Of a stretch of DNA of 64,000 nucleotides, positions 48,897 to 61,100 are shown piece after piece (positions within the stretch are counted from its first letter, which is position 1; each line of letters opens with the position of its first letter). The notes below the pieces were generated by a model. That model saw only the letters and a program-made list of their open reading frames with translations, had not been told where the DNA came from and made no database searches. A program made the position numbers and the translations under genes. Origin of the DNA: a virus; IMG/VR virus record IMGVR_UViG_3300025009_000050, positions 124,001-188,000 of that record. One strand, given 5' to 3'.

Positions 48897-51800
48897 CTAC
48901 ATATGATCTTCAGTATTGTGAGAAAACTTGTAGTCATCTCCGGTTAGTTCATTAAACAACCGTGGTATTCCAGAACCAGCACCCTTACCTTTGCCTTCCC
49001 AGAATAAATCCATTTTGCTTGGCTTATCTCCAATTACACACCCTTGATGGCCATTAAGTCCTGCAACAAGATTCTTGCCATGCGATCTGAGTGGTACAAC
49101 AATAATGGCTTGTCTATTCCTCTTCTGTCTTTTATAGGCTTCGAATATGCTATCAGCAAGAATCGTCAATCCAACTTCAGCTATTGTAGCGATGCCAAAT
49201 GGTGACAATGCCAGCCTAGCCACCATTGCTATGGATCTTCCAGAAAAAGCTAAAGCCCTACCCGTCTTTGCTGTTTGTAAGAATGTTTTCATCTTATCAT
49301 AGCCTTCAACTACATTTCCATACTTGCCGCTATAAGCAGCACTTCTTAATGATCTATTTATTTTAACATTCTTAAAGTACTCATATACTTTAGACCAATT
49401 CTTCTCCATCTTATATATATCTGCTCCCTCAGCCATAATATCATTAAGAACCCAATTATTCCCTGTAGCTTTCACAAGCATTTCAAGTCCTAACTCACCG
49501 AAGCTACTAGTTGTTCTTCTAGCAAATGCACCAAGTGAACTACCAGTTAGTTTCCTCCAAGCTCCTATTGCTGCCCAGTGTCCAGCAATATTAGCTGTAC
49601 TACCAGCTACGATTGTAGATGCCCAGTTAACATAATTTAAGAACATCTTATCATCTACTATTACGATAGCATCTGGACATATATTAGTAACAAATCCTGT
49701 ATCGTGACTTAGATGGTGAACGACTTGCTTCACGCCACACATGCCATGCATTTCATTTACTTCATCAGCAATATAACACATATCATGCGGCTTTATGGAT
49801 GGGTCTCCAATTACAGTAAGCTCTCCCTTATACATGTCCTTAACGAAGTCACGTAGTGTTTGTGCTGCAGCTGTATTGGCAAATCTCTTAGCATTTGTAT
49901 CCCCAAAATTGAAATAAGAATGTTCAAGGAAGTCTACATTAATTACGGCTGTTTTCTGCTTTTCTGGGTATATATCCTCGTCTGCATGTACGACCATAGA
50001 TGATTTAGGCACTCCACTCTTTGTCTTATACGAGGCTATAACGTTAGTGTAGACTCCTTCTTCTGAAGCTTTAATATTATTAGCTATAATATCACACCAA
50101 CTAAAGTATGTATGTATTTGGCAGAGTGGTTTACTAATCATCTCAGTAGCTGTTCGATCATATTTCTTATTGACCGGGTCCCATTTGTAGTTCCAAGCAT
50201 ATCTATCACATATTGGCCAGTGTGGTCTACCATAGAATAGCGTACTTCTAAACTCCATCGGTACCACGGTGGCTATATAGTCAGGGAATGCTACCGCTAA
50301 TGTTTGTGCTACGTCCCATACAGTTTTACCGAATAAAGGTACTACTATATTATCCTCATCACCTTTAGGGAATGGTACTCCCCAATGAAGATACCATCCC
50401 TGGTATAAATCATTCTTTGCATCTTCAGTTAAACTATCCTGTGCTACCAACGAATAAGGGTCCCAGATCCATTGACTATGGACACCAGTACCAGTTGAAG
50501 TATATATATTAGCAGCTATCTCACCTAGTTTTTCATCCCTTTTCCATGGCAATAGCGAATCTAATTTACCTTCTGGAAATGGAAAATCACGGGGATTACC
50601 AAAGTGAGTTATGCCAAGTGGGTTTTCTGGCCTATCAAATAAATTCCATAACCATTGCTTATCAGGTTCTTTCTGGTTTATCACCTGTTCTATCCAATTC
50701 CATACCGGATTGTTGTGTCTTGCCATAAGATAACATAGAGTACTTCTAGCCTCACTGTTCATATGAGAGCCGTCATTCAGTTTGTCTGGTTCTCCACCAA
50801 TCTGGTTGCATAACTCAAGACCGTCACCTTGAGCTACTATTTCAATAATATCTCCACCAGAATCAAGTTCTGTTATAGAGCCATTAAACATTATAGGTAG
50901 AGCTTGAGCATTAGATCCATATCCCATTCTTAAATGTATCCTAGCTCCTGTTTGTAGGTATAACGCAGACACATATTCCTTCCTGGCGTCAATCAATGAT
51001 TGATGATTGAATTGACCAAAGAATAGCTCATTCCATTCATACTTCTGATCGTACTTAGGATATTCAAGATTCATATCATATCTAGTCAAGTTATCATATA
51101 CATTAGTCATCCTAATGACACAAGTATCAGCGGCTATCTTCCTAGACTTGATTATGTCTATAGATTGAATAGAGTTAAATCCGTAGAAGTTATCCCACAG
51201 TTTAATCCAACTAACCCAACGACCTTCATCTATGAGTAGCATTTGGAATGATGGGAACGCTCTGAGTAGTCTTCCTCTGTGATCAGTTTCTAGCATGTCA
51301 GTAAATGAATCTCTAACTATCTTATTGTTATCAATCTGCGGTTCATGTGGACTAAAATTAATTTTAGTTGGTGAATTAGCTGCAGACATCTTTCCTTCTG
51401 TTTGATCTTCAACTTCAGATGGATAATCTGCATGGACTCCAGTTGTAGGAGGAGTATATTTCGTACCAAGCATTTCAGATCTAGTAGAACTAGAACCAGC
51501 CGATTTAAACTTCTCATACCATTTCTTAACCTTTGTGTAATAATCCCATGAACTTGGAGCGGTCAAATCATCTACATTTCCTTTGTTGTAAGCAACTACA
51601 GCCCAACCATATATATCTTCAGAATACTTAGGATTCTTTAATTTAGTTACTGCTATTATCTTTTCTATATAATATTTAGTACATACGTGAATATTATATT
51701 TCCAATCCCATGCTATTCTTCTAGCAGTTTCCAAGGTTAAACCATGTTGATCTAGCATATATTGTCCAAGTCCTACAGCAGATGAACCCTCTTCGTTCCA

Positions 51801-54800
51801 ATATGGCTTTTTATTTATAAATTGTAACCAAGATCTACTTTCTTGTGTTATGATAGCTTTCATCCATAATACAGCTGGCTCTTTAAGCATATCAGTACCT
51901 GTTAGCAAATGATCTACTTCTGATTCAATTGCTCTAGCAACAGCTTCCTCGTCTGGATTAACACCAATATGACTAGCAAAGTACTCTCCTTCTTCCTCGT
52001 GTCCTTTAAACCATCTATTTATTTCATTTTCAGTTGGTGAATAATTTATCATTGATTTATTACTTACATTCGGTTCGCTAACAGCCCTGTATTGCATAAT
52101 ATCAACATTAATCGCACTTTCACTTGAATCCCCATTTATCTTAACTGGAGGCTTTTCATCGGCATCAATATTAGATATATCATTCTTATATTGCTCTTGC
52201 TTTGCCTTCCCATATTTCTTATTAAGCTCTAGGTCTTCTTTAATCTTAGCCTCTGAGTACTTCTTTAGTTCATCACTCACTTTATATAATGGTTGATATG
52301 TTTCATTCTCATTAAGAGTAAGACTTGTAGGTACTCTGAGAGATGCTGTTCCTATCCTACATTTTATATCCATACCAGCTTTCTTCTCATCCTTCTCCTG
52401 TTCTTCCTTGTTTATCATATCACGCAAGTCTTTTCTGAGTGTATGCGGAGTATATATGAAGAAATCAGGATCAACAAACTTACCTGCTGACCAACCAGCC
52501 TCCTGAGGAAAGATATAGTTTATATTCGCTTTAGTAGTAAAGGTCTTAAGCTCGTCCCATGTAGGAAGTTCTAAGTCTGGATATACTTCAATATTTTTAA
52601 GTCTTTCTTCAACTATAACTTCTTCCATGCCGTAGAAAGATTTTACATTATTGAGATTGACTCCTTCTCCAGTGTTTAATGACTTCAGTCTTTCAGACCT
52701 ACGCTGAGTTTTATCAAAGCCAATCAGAGTAAGCACTATTTCATATCTATCTGGGAAACCACGTACGGTATTCACTGTTACATTTTCTACTAGTGTATAT
52801 CGAACTCCGAATAAATTTACTATTGGGTTATTAATCCCAAGATATCCACACACCATACCGAACTTGTAATCCCTAGTATATCTCTCAGCATCCCTGATCA
52901 TTTTAACAAGGTTCTTAACTGGCTCCTTACCTACCGAAGTCATGCTTATTTGTATGTAGGCATCCTGAGAGCCTAAATATTGATGAGTAGAGGCTTCACA
53001 TTGTTGTATCTGCATTGAACTAATTATATTTTCTAGACCAACATGGATGGATTCCACAACGAGACCCTTTATTCGTAACTCATCCATTAAAATGTTTTCT
53101 TCTGCGTTCTCAATCCTTTGTTGTCGTTGTTTCAAGTCATCTAATTTCTCAGCAAAATCATCTTGCTGAGTTTCATATCTATCTGCAATTGTATCTAATA
53201 GATGTTTGTCTTCTACATCAATCACATACCAACCATTTGATGGTTCGCCATAACCGTTAGCCTTCAGTAACTCAATATTTTGGTATGCGGTAATATTTAC
53301 ACGATACCTGCGTTTAGTATAATACATGGGATCACGTTTTACATATACTCCTGGAGCTTGGAATCTAATATCTTCCATCTTAGAATCTTGTATTCCAGTC
53401 AATTCATCTACTGAGACATCTTTGATTACTCCACTTGGCCAAGTCTCAGCTATCTTCTCGTATGCTTCTTGTTGCATAAATGCTTCTTCGCATCCTTCTC
53501 CATCACTATTAATCTTACTCCAAAGAGTATTAGAATCTGGGTATGTCATATCAAGCTTGCTCTTAGACTTTAGTAGCTCAGCTACCTCTTGTTTAATCTG
53601 CATCAAGTTAGATTCATTAGCTAATCTAAAAACTAAATCAGTACTACTGCCGTCTAATGGCTTAAGGTATATTCTATCTGCAGATCGCTCATTCATTGGC
53701 CCTTGGCAATACCACCTGAATAGTGGCCAACAGAAGGAGTCATAGAAGTCGTCCGTATAAGGCATATATGCTTGATGGTCAAACTTTAACATAGTTATAT
53801 TAACAACTATACAATCAGGGAATCCTGGTACAGTTTGAGCAGTCATATTGACTAATGTTACAGATTCTACCCCATGTACTTCTTCAAGGTAATCATTTTG
53901 GATAGGAACGAATGGGCTCTTCTTGAATTGAGATACTAGAGGTCTTAAGCCATTTACGTAGAATGTTGAACCATCGTTACCCTTAACTGGATAACCATTA
54001 ATATAGTCTTTATTATGGAAGAACAGTTCAACTTGTACTGCTATATCAGAGAACCCTGTCTTAGTTTGGATACTGCTCTTACTGCGTAATACAGGTACTT
54101 TATTGATCTTAGACTGTCTTGTTACTGTTATAGCCTGTGGAGGTATAGCTAATTCTACATCTCCTATTAGCATATAGCCAGGAGGTCTATTATCGCGCGG
54201 CATACGCTCATTCTCCATAGGTTCAACGAGATTTAGATTAGAGTTATAACCGACTTGTGGTCTATAATTTATGCTTGTTACGGTGGGATCTACTACTTCA
54301 GGTTTCCTCTTTTTATGAGTAGTCCATGATGATACGGAGACATGCCCGCTATTCATATTCATTACATCGCCAAGATTACTCTCGATCAAGCTTCTATTCA
54401 CATTCACAGAATTATACTCATCTGTGTATACTACGGCAAGTCTACGATTATAAATGTCTGTAGCAAATACTATTTCACCATCAGTCTTACTTAATACAGA
54501 TAAATCTAAGACTACAATACTACCCTCTTCTAGTATGCTTTTTGTAAACTCTTTAGCTTTTTCACCAATAGCACGTGCCTCATCTAAACTAAGGCCCTCA
54601 GTTATTGAGTAAGCGCTGGAATGAGTCTCTTGATACTGGTTACCAGATGTTTCAGGACAATTCACTCCTATGAAGCGCACATTAAAAGATGTATCTTCTG
54701 GTTCTAAGCCACATGCTTCGATAGTATCTCCGTCAATAACCCTAATTACCGAAGCTCTCATTATGTGATTCTGTAGCGTATCTATTGTAGGTTTATCCTC

Positions 54801-54815
54801 ATAATAAAGAGCCAT
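48897..54815 (-). CDS. Tail hub protein with SNase and GH23 transglycosylase domains, 1972 aa
   Basis: The start is set at ATG 54815 (MALYYED), overlapping the previous stop, because GGGAGGG precedes it; an upstream TTG would place the ribosome binding site inside the gene. Residues ~20-150 are a staphylococcal nuclease-like domain: VIDGDT (D28, D30), R47, NCPE (E55) and YNRR (R124), matching the catalytic Arg/Glu/Arg set. Residues ~160-400 and ~600-760 are two related beta domains (T.PGFPD.I/TV.GFPD.YEIVLTLIGFD). Residues ~960-1130 are a GH23 lysozyme-like domain: E in ITQESRSW, SAVGLGQYM and AYNKG. The rest is gp27-like hub sequence, ending in a hydrophobic helix near 1860-1900. It probably forms the tail tip, opens the wall and may degrade nucleic acid. 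Confidence 0.8.
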   Translation of the reverse strand: MALYYEDKPTIDTLQNHIMRASVIRVIDGDTIEACGLEPEDTSFNVRFIGVNCPETSGNQYQETHSSAYSITEGLSLDEARAIGEKAKEFTKSILEEGSIVVLDLSVLSKTDGEIVFATDIYNRRLAVVYTDEYNSVNVNRSLIESNLGDVMNMNSGHVSVSSWTTHKKRKPEVVDPTVTSINYRPQVGYNSNLNLVEPMENERMPRDNRPPGYMLIGDVELAIPPQAITVTRQSKINKVPVLRSKSSIQTKTGFSDIAVQVELFFHNKDYINGYPVKGNDGSTFYVNGLRPLVSQFKKSPFVPIQNDYLEEVHGVESVTLVNMTAQTVPGFPDCIVVNITMLKFDHQAYMPYTDDFYDSFCWPLFRWYCQGPMNERSADRIYLKPLDGSSTDLVFRLANESNLMQIKQEVAELLKSKSKLDMTYPDSNTLWSKINSDGEGCEEAFMQQEAYEKIAETWPSGVIKDVSVDELTGIQDSKMEDIRFQAPGVYVKRDPMYYTKRRYRVNITAYQNIELLKANGYGEPSNGWYVIDVEDKHLLDTIADRYETQQDDFAEKLDDLKQRQQRIENAEENILMDELRIKGLVVESIHVGLENIISSMQIQQCEASTHQYLGSQDAYIQISMTSVGKEPVKNLVKMIRDAERYTRDYKFGMVCGYLGINNPIVNLFGVRYTLVENVTVNTVRGFPDRYEIVLTLIGFDKTQRRSERLKSLNTGEGVNLNNVKSFYGMEEVIVEERLKNIEVYPDLELPTWDELKTFTTKANINYIFPQEAGWSAGKFVDPDFFIYTPHTLRKDLRDMINKEEQEKDEKKAGMDIKCRIGTASLRVPTSLTLNENETYQPLYKVSDELKKYSEAKIKEDLELNKKYGKAKQEQYKNDISNIDADEKPPVKINGDSSESAINVDIMQYRAVSEPNVSNKSMINYSPTENEINRWFKGHEEEGEYFASHIGVNPDEEAVARAIESEVDHLLTGTDMLKEPAVLWMKAIITQESRSWLQFINKKPYWNEEGSSAVGLGQYMLDQHGLTLETARRIAWDWKYNIHVCTKYYIEKIIAVTKLKNPKYSEDIYGWAVVAYNKGNVDDLTAPSSWDYYTKVKKWYEKFKSAGSSSTRSEMLGTKYTPPTTGVHADYPSEVEDQTEGKMSAANSPTKINFSPHEPQIDNNKIVRDSFTDMLETDHRGRLLRAFPSFQMLLIDEGRWVSWIKLWDNFYGFNSIQSIDIIKSRKIAADTCVIRMTNVYDNLTRYDMNLEYPKYDQKYEWNELFFGQFNHQSLIDARKEYVSALYLQTGARIHLRMGYGSNAQALPIMFNGSITELDSGGDIIEIVAQGDGLELCNQIGGEPDKLNDGSHMNSEARSTLCYLMARHNNPVWNWIEQVINQKEPDKQWLWNLFDRPENPLGITHFGNPRDFPFPEGKLDSLLPWKRDEKLGEIAANIYTSTGTGVHSQWIWDPYSLVAQDSLTEDAKNDLYQGWYLHWGVPFPKGDEDNIVVPLFGKTVWDVAQTLAVAFPDYIATVVPMEFRSTLFYGRPHWPICDRYAWNYKWDPVNKKYDRTATEMISKPLCQIHTYFSWCDIIANNIKASEEGVYTNVIASYKTKSGVPKSSMVVHADEDIYPEKQKTAVINVDFLEHSYFNFGDTNAKRFANTAAAQTLRDFVKDMYKGELTVIGDPSIKPHDMCYIADEVNEMHGMCGVKQVVHHLSHDTGFVTNICPDAIVIVDDKMFLNYVNWASTIVAGSTANIAGHWAAIGAWRKLTGSSLGAFARRTTSSFGELGLEMLVKATGNNWVLNDIMAEGADIYKMEKNWSKVYEYFKNVKINRSLRSAAYSGKYGNVVEGYDKMKTFLQTAKTGRALAFSGRSIAMVARLALSPFGIATIAEVGLTILADSIFEAYKRQKRNRQAIIVVPLRSHGKNLVAGLNGHQGCVIGDKPSKMDLFWEGKGKGAGSGIPRLFNELTGDDYKFSHNTEDHM

Positions 54816-55099
54816 TATCTTCCCTCCCAATTAGCTAACTCTATATACATAATCGATTCATCAATATATTCAACATAAACATCGGCCCTAAATAGTTTCT
54901 TAGGAGTATTGTCTATAGGTTTGAATGGACCTAGCGTACTCATTAAGTTGTATAATTTAGGACCGATAGTATTGCTATCTGCTGGTTGTGGATTAGAATA
55001 TGTGTGAACATATTTCCCATCTACCCTTGCAGCTATATCCCACCTATCATAATCAGAATAGGATACACCTATTAACTTTCCACTAGATCTTATGATCAT
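54815..55099 (-). CDS. Small tail protein, 94 aa
   Basis: I do not recognise this family. The protein is short, without signal peptide or membrane segment, and mixed alpha/beta in pattern (SGKLIGVSYSDYDRW, then ADVYVEYIDESIMYIEL). It lies 12 bases after the 2452-residue virion protein and overlaps the hub gene by one base (TAATG). Its position between the putative ejected protein and the hub suggests a connector or chaperone, comparable to the small LysM-like or tail-hub adaptor proteins found there in other myophages, but no LysM signature is visible. The ATG at 55099 lies 8 bases after AGGAGG. Confidence 0.65.
   Translation of the reverse strand: MIIRSSGKLIGVSYSDYDRWDIAARVDGKYVHTYSNPQPADSNTIGPKLYNLMSTLGPFKPIDNTPKKLFRADVYVEYIDESIMYIELANWEGR
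54822..54828 (-). promoter_or_regulatory. Ribosome binding site of the hub gene
   Basis: GGGAGGG lies 6 bases upstream of the ATG at 54815, inside the last codons of the 94-residue gene. It decides the start of the hub protein: the alternative TTG at 54830 overlaps this site and has no Shine-Dalgarno sequence of its own. Confidence 0.7.
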
Positions 55100-55111
55100 T
55101 CACGTATCCTC

Positions 55112-58100
55112 CTAGAATGCTTGGCCCTTGGTCAAGGCATTAGTTACAACGCTTTGCACCCACATATTATCTATCCTCTGAGTGTTATCATTAGACGTAA
55201 TATTCATATTCATATTAACTGGCATTGCAGATGATATCTGTCCTTGTACTAATTGTCCGATCTGCTCATTAGACAAGCCATTAGCATCCCTAGCTCTAAT
55301 CATAACCTGTAGGTTTTCGTAACCTTCTCCACTCTGTGTTATCCTAGCTACTGGTCCTCCAGGAGAAGCATCAGGAGTAGGTATATAACCACCGCCATCT
55401 ATGGGTGGAGCTTGGTCCGGCTGAGGCATCATGTCTTTAGGTAGAGGGTCTGCAAACATATTACCTACCATCATTAGTCCTGCAAATGCTCCAGCTCCCC
55501 ATCCTGCACCAGCTAATTTAGAGCCACCAGCGACATGTTCAACATCCCTGAATATATTTCGCATTGTTTGTTCGCCAACAGTAACCATGTCCGGCCTAGT
55601 TCTCTGGTCAGCATAGGCACTATTTAGAACCATATTAGATGAAGCCCTCTCATCTAATGCCCACTTGGTTCGTTGTTCAGCACGTTCAAATGCCTTTCTC
55701 TCTAGTTCCTCAGCCTTCTGCTCACCGTGCAATATCCTCCATACGTTTGTTACTGAGGAGGTTGGTGCTTCTCCAGAAAGGTTTCCATTTAACACATCGA
55801 CCAGGGTGTTAAGATTTTTAATCCCTGAACTTACGCCCATTCTATTTGTTGCGCTGTGTATTACCCCTTCTAGATCTCCACCCATAACAGTCTTTAGATC
55901 ATTGACAGCGCCAAACCCTTCATACACAGTAGCGATCTGACGAACTGCAAATTTAGAACTACCCTTTATTCCTCCACTATAGGCTTGTCTGCGGTACTCT
56001 TCCATGTCTGTAGCGTCTACATCCATAGCTCCTACTATCTTCGCATGTTCAATGAAGGTTTCTCTATCTCCACGAATCATTGCATTGACCATTTCGGATG
56101 AAGAACTTATTCTCTTATCAAGTAGCTTATTCCTCTCTGCTTCTTGTCCTGCAGAATCTATTCCAGCCCATTCATCAATTGTTTTTGCTAGATGATCATC
56201 AAGTGCAGATTTCGAGAAGTGTTTAGACGAGATAGAAGACTGTGTTACCAATTCACCGAGGGCTGTTACAGCTTGTGCTTTCTTCAAGTCAAACGACTGA
56301 GGATTTATTCTCATAGCAATCTCTGCCATCTTACGCATTGAAGTAGCTACGTTCGAAGAGTAACCAATATATGAGCGGCCAAGTCTTGCTTCTAATTCGG
56401 CTCTTGCGACGCTTCCTACGGTTTGTAGCTCTGCCTTTGGTAGATCTATATTTTCACCCGTATAAGCCTTCACCCAATCTCCGTATGATGCACTGCTACT
56501 CTTTCTATTGTCTGCTTCATATAGCTTAGATACTAATTCATCATAGAACTGTCTTCTAGGTTCTATCTCTCTTATATGCGCTGCTATTTCACCTATTGCA
56601 CCTGTGCCAGACCGTAGTTGAGATTCAATCTGCCATCTGGTTTTGCCTTTGAAGTGTGCAAGCAGAGTGGACATAAAATCACCATCGTTGTCTGCTGCAT
56701 AAGCTACGGCATCACCAACAGTTACTTGAATTGCATGAGGAGCTAGCCTATCTAATGCCTCGTTAACTCTGAGCCAGGTAGGTTCTATAGACCTTAAGCC
56801 TTCTGTAGGATAACGACCTACTATACCAGGCAGACCTTTAACTCCATACTTCTCCTGAAGTTCTCTAGTGTCTCCGAGTGCTAATTCTTCTAATAGCTCA
56901 GGAACACCTTTCTTCATACCCTTAGTCATTTCTCTTAATCTACCAAGGGATATTTCAGCAGTAGCTGCTGCTTTCTTTTGTCCAGGAGAGAATGTTTGAA
57001 CTAAGAATTGTCCGCTATGTTGGAGTCTAGCAGATTCTATACTGTTATAAACAAGACCTTTAGAATCGCTGACACCTCTGATGTTTACGTTGGTGAAATG
57101 ATCCATTGCCTTTTGTAGGCTTGTGCTTGCTTCTTTCCCTGTTAGGTCAAGCGTAGCTATGTCTTGGAGCGTTCTAATCACTCTACCACTTGCTGCTAAT
57201 AATTCATTAGCCTGTGGCATTTGAGCAACCCCTAGTTTCCTAGGCTGTCCTATAGGTAGAAAGACTTTATTGATTATATTATCACCAGCAGTTACATAGA
57301 ACGGTAACTCAAATACCGCTCCACCACGGGACAATATTTTCTCTGCCTTCTTTGGAGTAAGAGCTCCAGGTTCTCCAGAATGTACTTGGTTATTAGCTAT
57401 CTTCTCTATGTCGTCATACCACGTACCGGTATAGTCGATATCACTCTTGACATCTCCAGAACGTAGGAATCTTTTAAATGATGATAATGATACTCTGCCT
57501 TCTCCAGTTTCTCCTATAGGAGTCTGAGAATGTATTACTGTGTCTCTACTGTCTATCATTCCAGTTAGACTATTAATTGACCTTTCATACTTTCTTAACT
57601 GTGACTTTACTTCCTTCTTCCCAGCTTCTATGCGTCCATTTTCGCTAAGCTTGTCTGCAACTGCGCCATCTAATAGATCTACTCCAGCTTGTTCTCTAAC
57701 CATCTTCTCGTATTCTTTAGCTGTTGCAGTTAACCCATTAAGTCGAAACATGCCTATTTCCTTGGGTCCTATCTTGTATATACCACCCTCACTACCTACT
57801 GCTTTGAACCATGGTTCAATAGGTTGTGCTCCTACATTCTCATAACCAGTCATTATATTACCAACACCAGCAACATTAATTAATAACTTGTCCGTTAAGT
57901 TGCTTCCTATAATGTCACTTACTTTATCAAGCACTTGCGTCTTGAATAGCTTGTGATCTATTACTTGGTTCTTAGGATTATTGATCATCACAAGCATTTT
58001 ATTCTTGCTTCCTGGTACGTCTTCAAACTTGAACCCGCTATTGCCGAAGAAGTTATTGAGAACTTTGATTACATCATCTTCTACTTTGTTTCTTACTAGA

Positions 58101-61100
58101 TTCTTTGTAGTAATCTGATTCTGTACTTCATTAACCATAGCCCTTACTTGGCTACTTATGATGTCTCCATGTCCGCCGTGCTTGAGTGCTTGCGAGCCCA
58201 TTACAAGATGAAGCTTATCGGCCTCTGCTCCGAACAAACTGTTCCATCTATCGTTCTCAACCAGAGTCAAAGTCATCTTATCACCGCTAGAGGTTATAAG
58301 TTTAAGACCATTTGCTGCTGGTAGTGTTCTTTCTACTGAAACTTTATATTTGTTTTCTCCAAGTTTCGTTATAGCATTTACTACACCAGGCTGTTTCTTA
58401 TTATACCTTGCATCTCCCTGAAGTACGCCGAAAGTATTACCTTCGCCATCTACTATCTTAGACTCTACCAATTGACCAATGGTGAATGGCTTTTCAGAGG
58501 GAGCGATAGTATAAGGGTCGCCCTTCTCTATCGAAGCTAGTATCTCCTTATTAATGTCACTAACTACATACTCGTTAACCATCTTCATCTTGAGAAGATC
58601 ATTAGCTATATCGCCACGCATAAATGCTCTGGCGTCATACGTCGATTCTACTAATCCGGTTAAAGGAGCTCCAGTCCTCTCAGCCTCAGCAATCATCTTC
58701 TGTACTTGGTTATCATCCATGTAAGCTGTCTTAACAGTAACCCATGGTGCTAAGTTATTACCTGTGACTCCATATCTAGCTTTCCCTGCTTCAGTCATGA
58801 GTAGGGGGTTAGCTAGTTCACTATACTTCGTTCTAAGTGCTTCTGCTGATTTAGGGTGGAATGGATGGATATTCTCTGCCTGTGTCATCCTCATTGTTGC
58901 TGCAGATGAATGGTATCCAAATGGAATGAACTGACGTATGTCATTGACACTACGACTGATTCTTCCATTCTTACCAGTAAACTGAGCTTCCTTGAGTGTG
59001 TGAGGATTTAATACGTCATTTATAACATCGATAGGAGTACCAAGTTTTACACTTAATCTCTCTGCAATGGTTCTATTCAGGTTTACAGAGTCAGTTAAGT
59101 TCAAACCTGAGATGTCCTTCCCAGCTAGGAATTCTTTTATTCCTTCAAAGTAGATTACTTCACTACGCTGTCTTATACTAGCATGACTTAGGTTGCGTAT
59201 CTTCCTAGTATCCATTACTTCATCGGAGTCAAGGAAATTGGCACCAGATAAGTCTTTAAGTACTTTGTTCTGAGCCCAGTTGACAAGTGCCTGTGCTTGT
59301 GCATAGTCTCCTTTCAACATTGCTTCTTTAACTCGTTTAGATATACCAACCTGAGATTGTAGAATCTTATCGAAGCTTGTTTCAACACCAATGTTCTTAC
59401 CATCAAGTGTGAAGTCCATCTGGTTAATTCTCATAACCCTACCAACAGTAAGAATCCTTCTTTCATCCACCAATGGGATGTTAACCTTAACTACATCGCT
59501 ATTATTCATTATCTGTTCTACTGTCTGCTTACCTACTGTTGCTGCTTTCTTCTCATCATATAGAGCAAAGATAAAACCCTTATTGTCAGGTGATGACAAT
59601 ATAGTCCCATCTATATTTGCATCTGTAAGATACCTTGATAGTAGCTTCTTTATTGGTTCTTCTGCTTTCCTATTAAGCCCGAATAAAGGCCCTAGTCTTT
59701 TTAGTGGAGAAAGCTGTTCATGAATAATAGCATTATGCGCTTCTAACATCTTAGCAAACTCTTGGTTTGCCGCTAGGTTAGGAACAAAAGCTTTATCTAT
59801 CTTCTGCCATGCACTACTACCACGTCTTTGTCCTTCATCTAGCGCATGATTAGCTACCAACCGCATTTGATCAGGGGTAAGCTTTTCCCATATGCCTCCA
59901 TTATTGGCATCAACATGGGCAACCTTATATGACAAGAACTCATTAGCTAAGTTCTTAGCTTGTATGTCGTCTATCTTCATACCAGAAACAATATCATTAG
60001 CTATCCTAGTCCTATCAAAAAGCTTTGCTGCTATTTGCTTAAGTACAAAGTTACTTTCTCTCGGACCTTGCTTCTGGATCTCTGATAGTCTTAGAAAGTT
60101 AGTAACTTCAGTACGATCTAATATATGCTTACCACCTAACTTATTTATTAGCACTGGTAGTTCGATTTTGTCGATGGGTCTTTTGGTGATTTGCCTTAGC
60201 TGTGACACTATACCTTTATAACTACCAAGATTAAGAACTATATTATCTGATAGTTGTAACATTCTATTGTTAGTTGTAGTCTTAATAACTTTCTTAGCTG
60301 GACTAATCCCACCAGTAGCTTTACGTAAGTCAGGTATTTGGACCCTACCTTCCATTATGTCTTGTAGGGCAGTAAGGGCAAAGTCCTTCTGTACTCCTTT
60401 AAGACTTTGGAATGTTCCGCTACTAATGACAGCATTAATCATTCCTCTCTCAGCTCTTAGCCTATCTTGCATATAGTAGAAGTTTCTAGCTTGTTGCTCA
60501 GAATTGAATAGATCTTTAAATTGTCCCTTAGTTAAATCATCCATAGAAGCTCTATTGACTCCAGCTTTATCAATTGCATCAAGAGCTCTCATGTATCTCT
60601 CCGCTCTTACATGGCCTCCATCGGTATCAAAGATTCTATAATATGCACGTAGAGCTCTGTCCTTCATTCTCTCTGTCCTAGTTTCTTCACCACTGACACC
60701 AGTAATATGTTCAGCATTATATGGTACTAAATGAGAGAATATACTACGTATACTATCGAACCCAGTACCACTAATATTCTCAGGTCTAACAAAGGTATGG
60801 TATAATCCTTCATCTACATTACGTAGGGTTAATGCCCATCCACCATGTTCAAAACCTTCAAGAGCGCCCTTCTCTATCTGCTTAAAGCTATGAATTCTGT
60901 ACTCGGTATTCTTATATAGGTTCCCACTAGATATAGGCTTATCGGGGTTGTCTGAGTAAGCATCTATGAATTTGCCTGTATCATCAAGTTTATATATCCC
61001 ATCGTACTTATTCTTTTCATAAGGACTTAATCCGGAAATTGAGAATAGACTACTATCAGACTTTATTGTCTTGTTGTCTATAGCAAGTACTCCACCACTT

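Noticed and set aside
54816-54830. TTG at 54830 as start of the hub protein
   Set aside because: It would overlap the GGGAGGG site itself and has no Shine-Dalgarno sequence; the ATG at 54815 is well placed and coupled to the previous stop.
58261-58300. SSGDKM in the 2452-residue protein as the polymerase beta-subunit GDK lysine motif
   Set aside because: The following residues lack the RHGxKG pattern; the LKHGGHG at residue 1430 is a somewhat better but still weak candidate.
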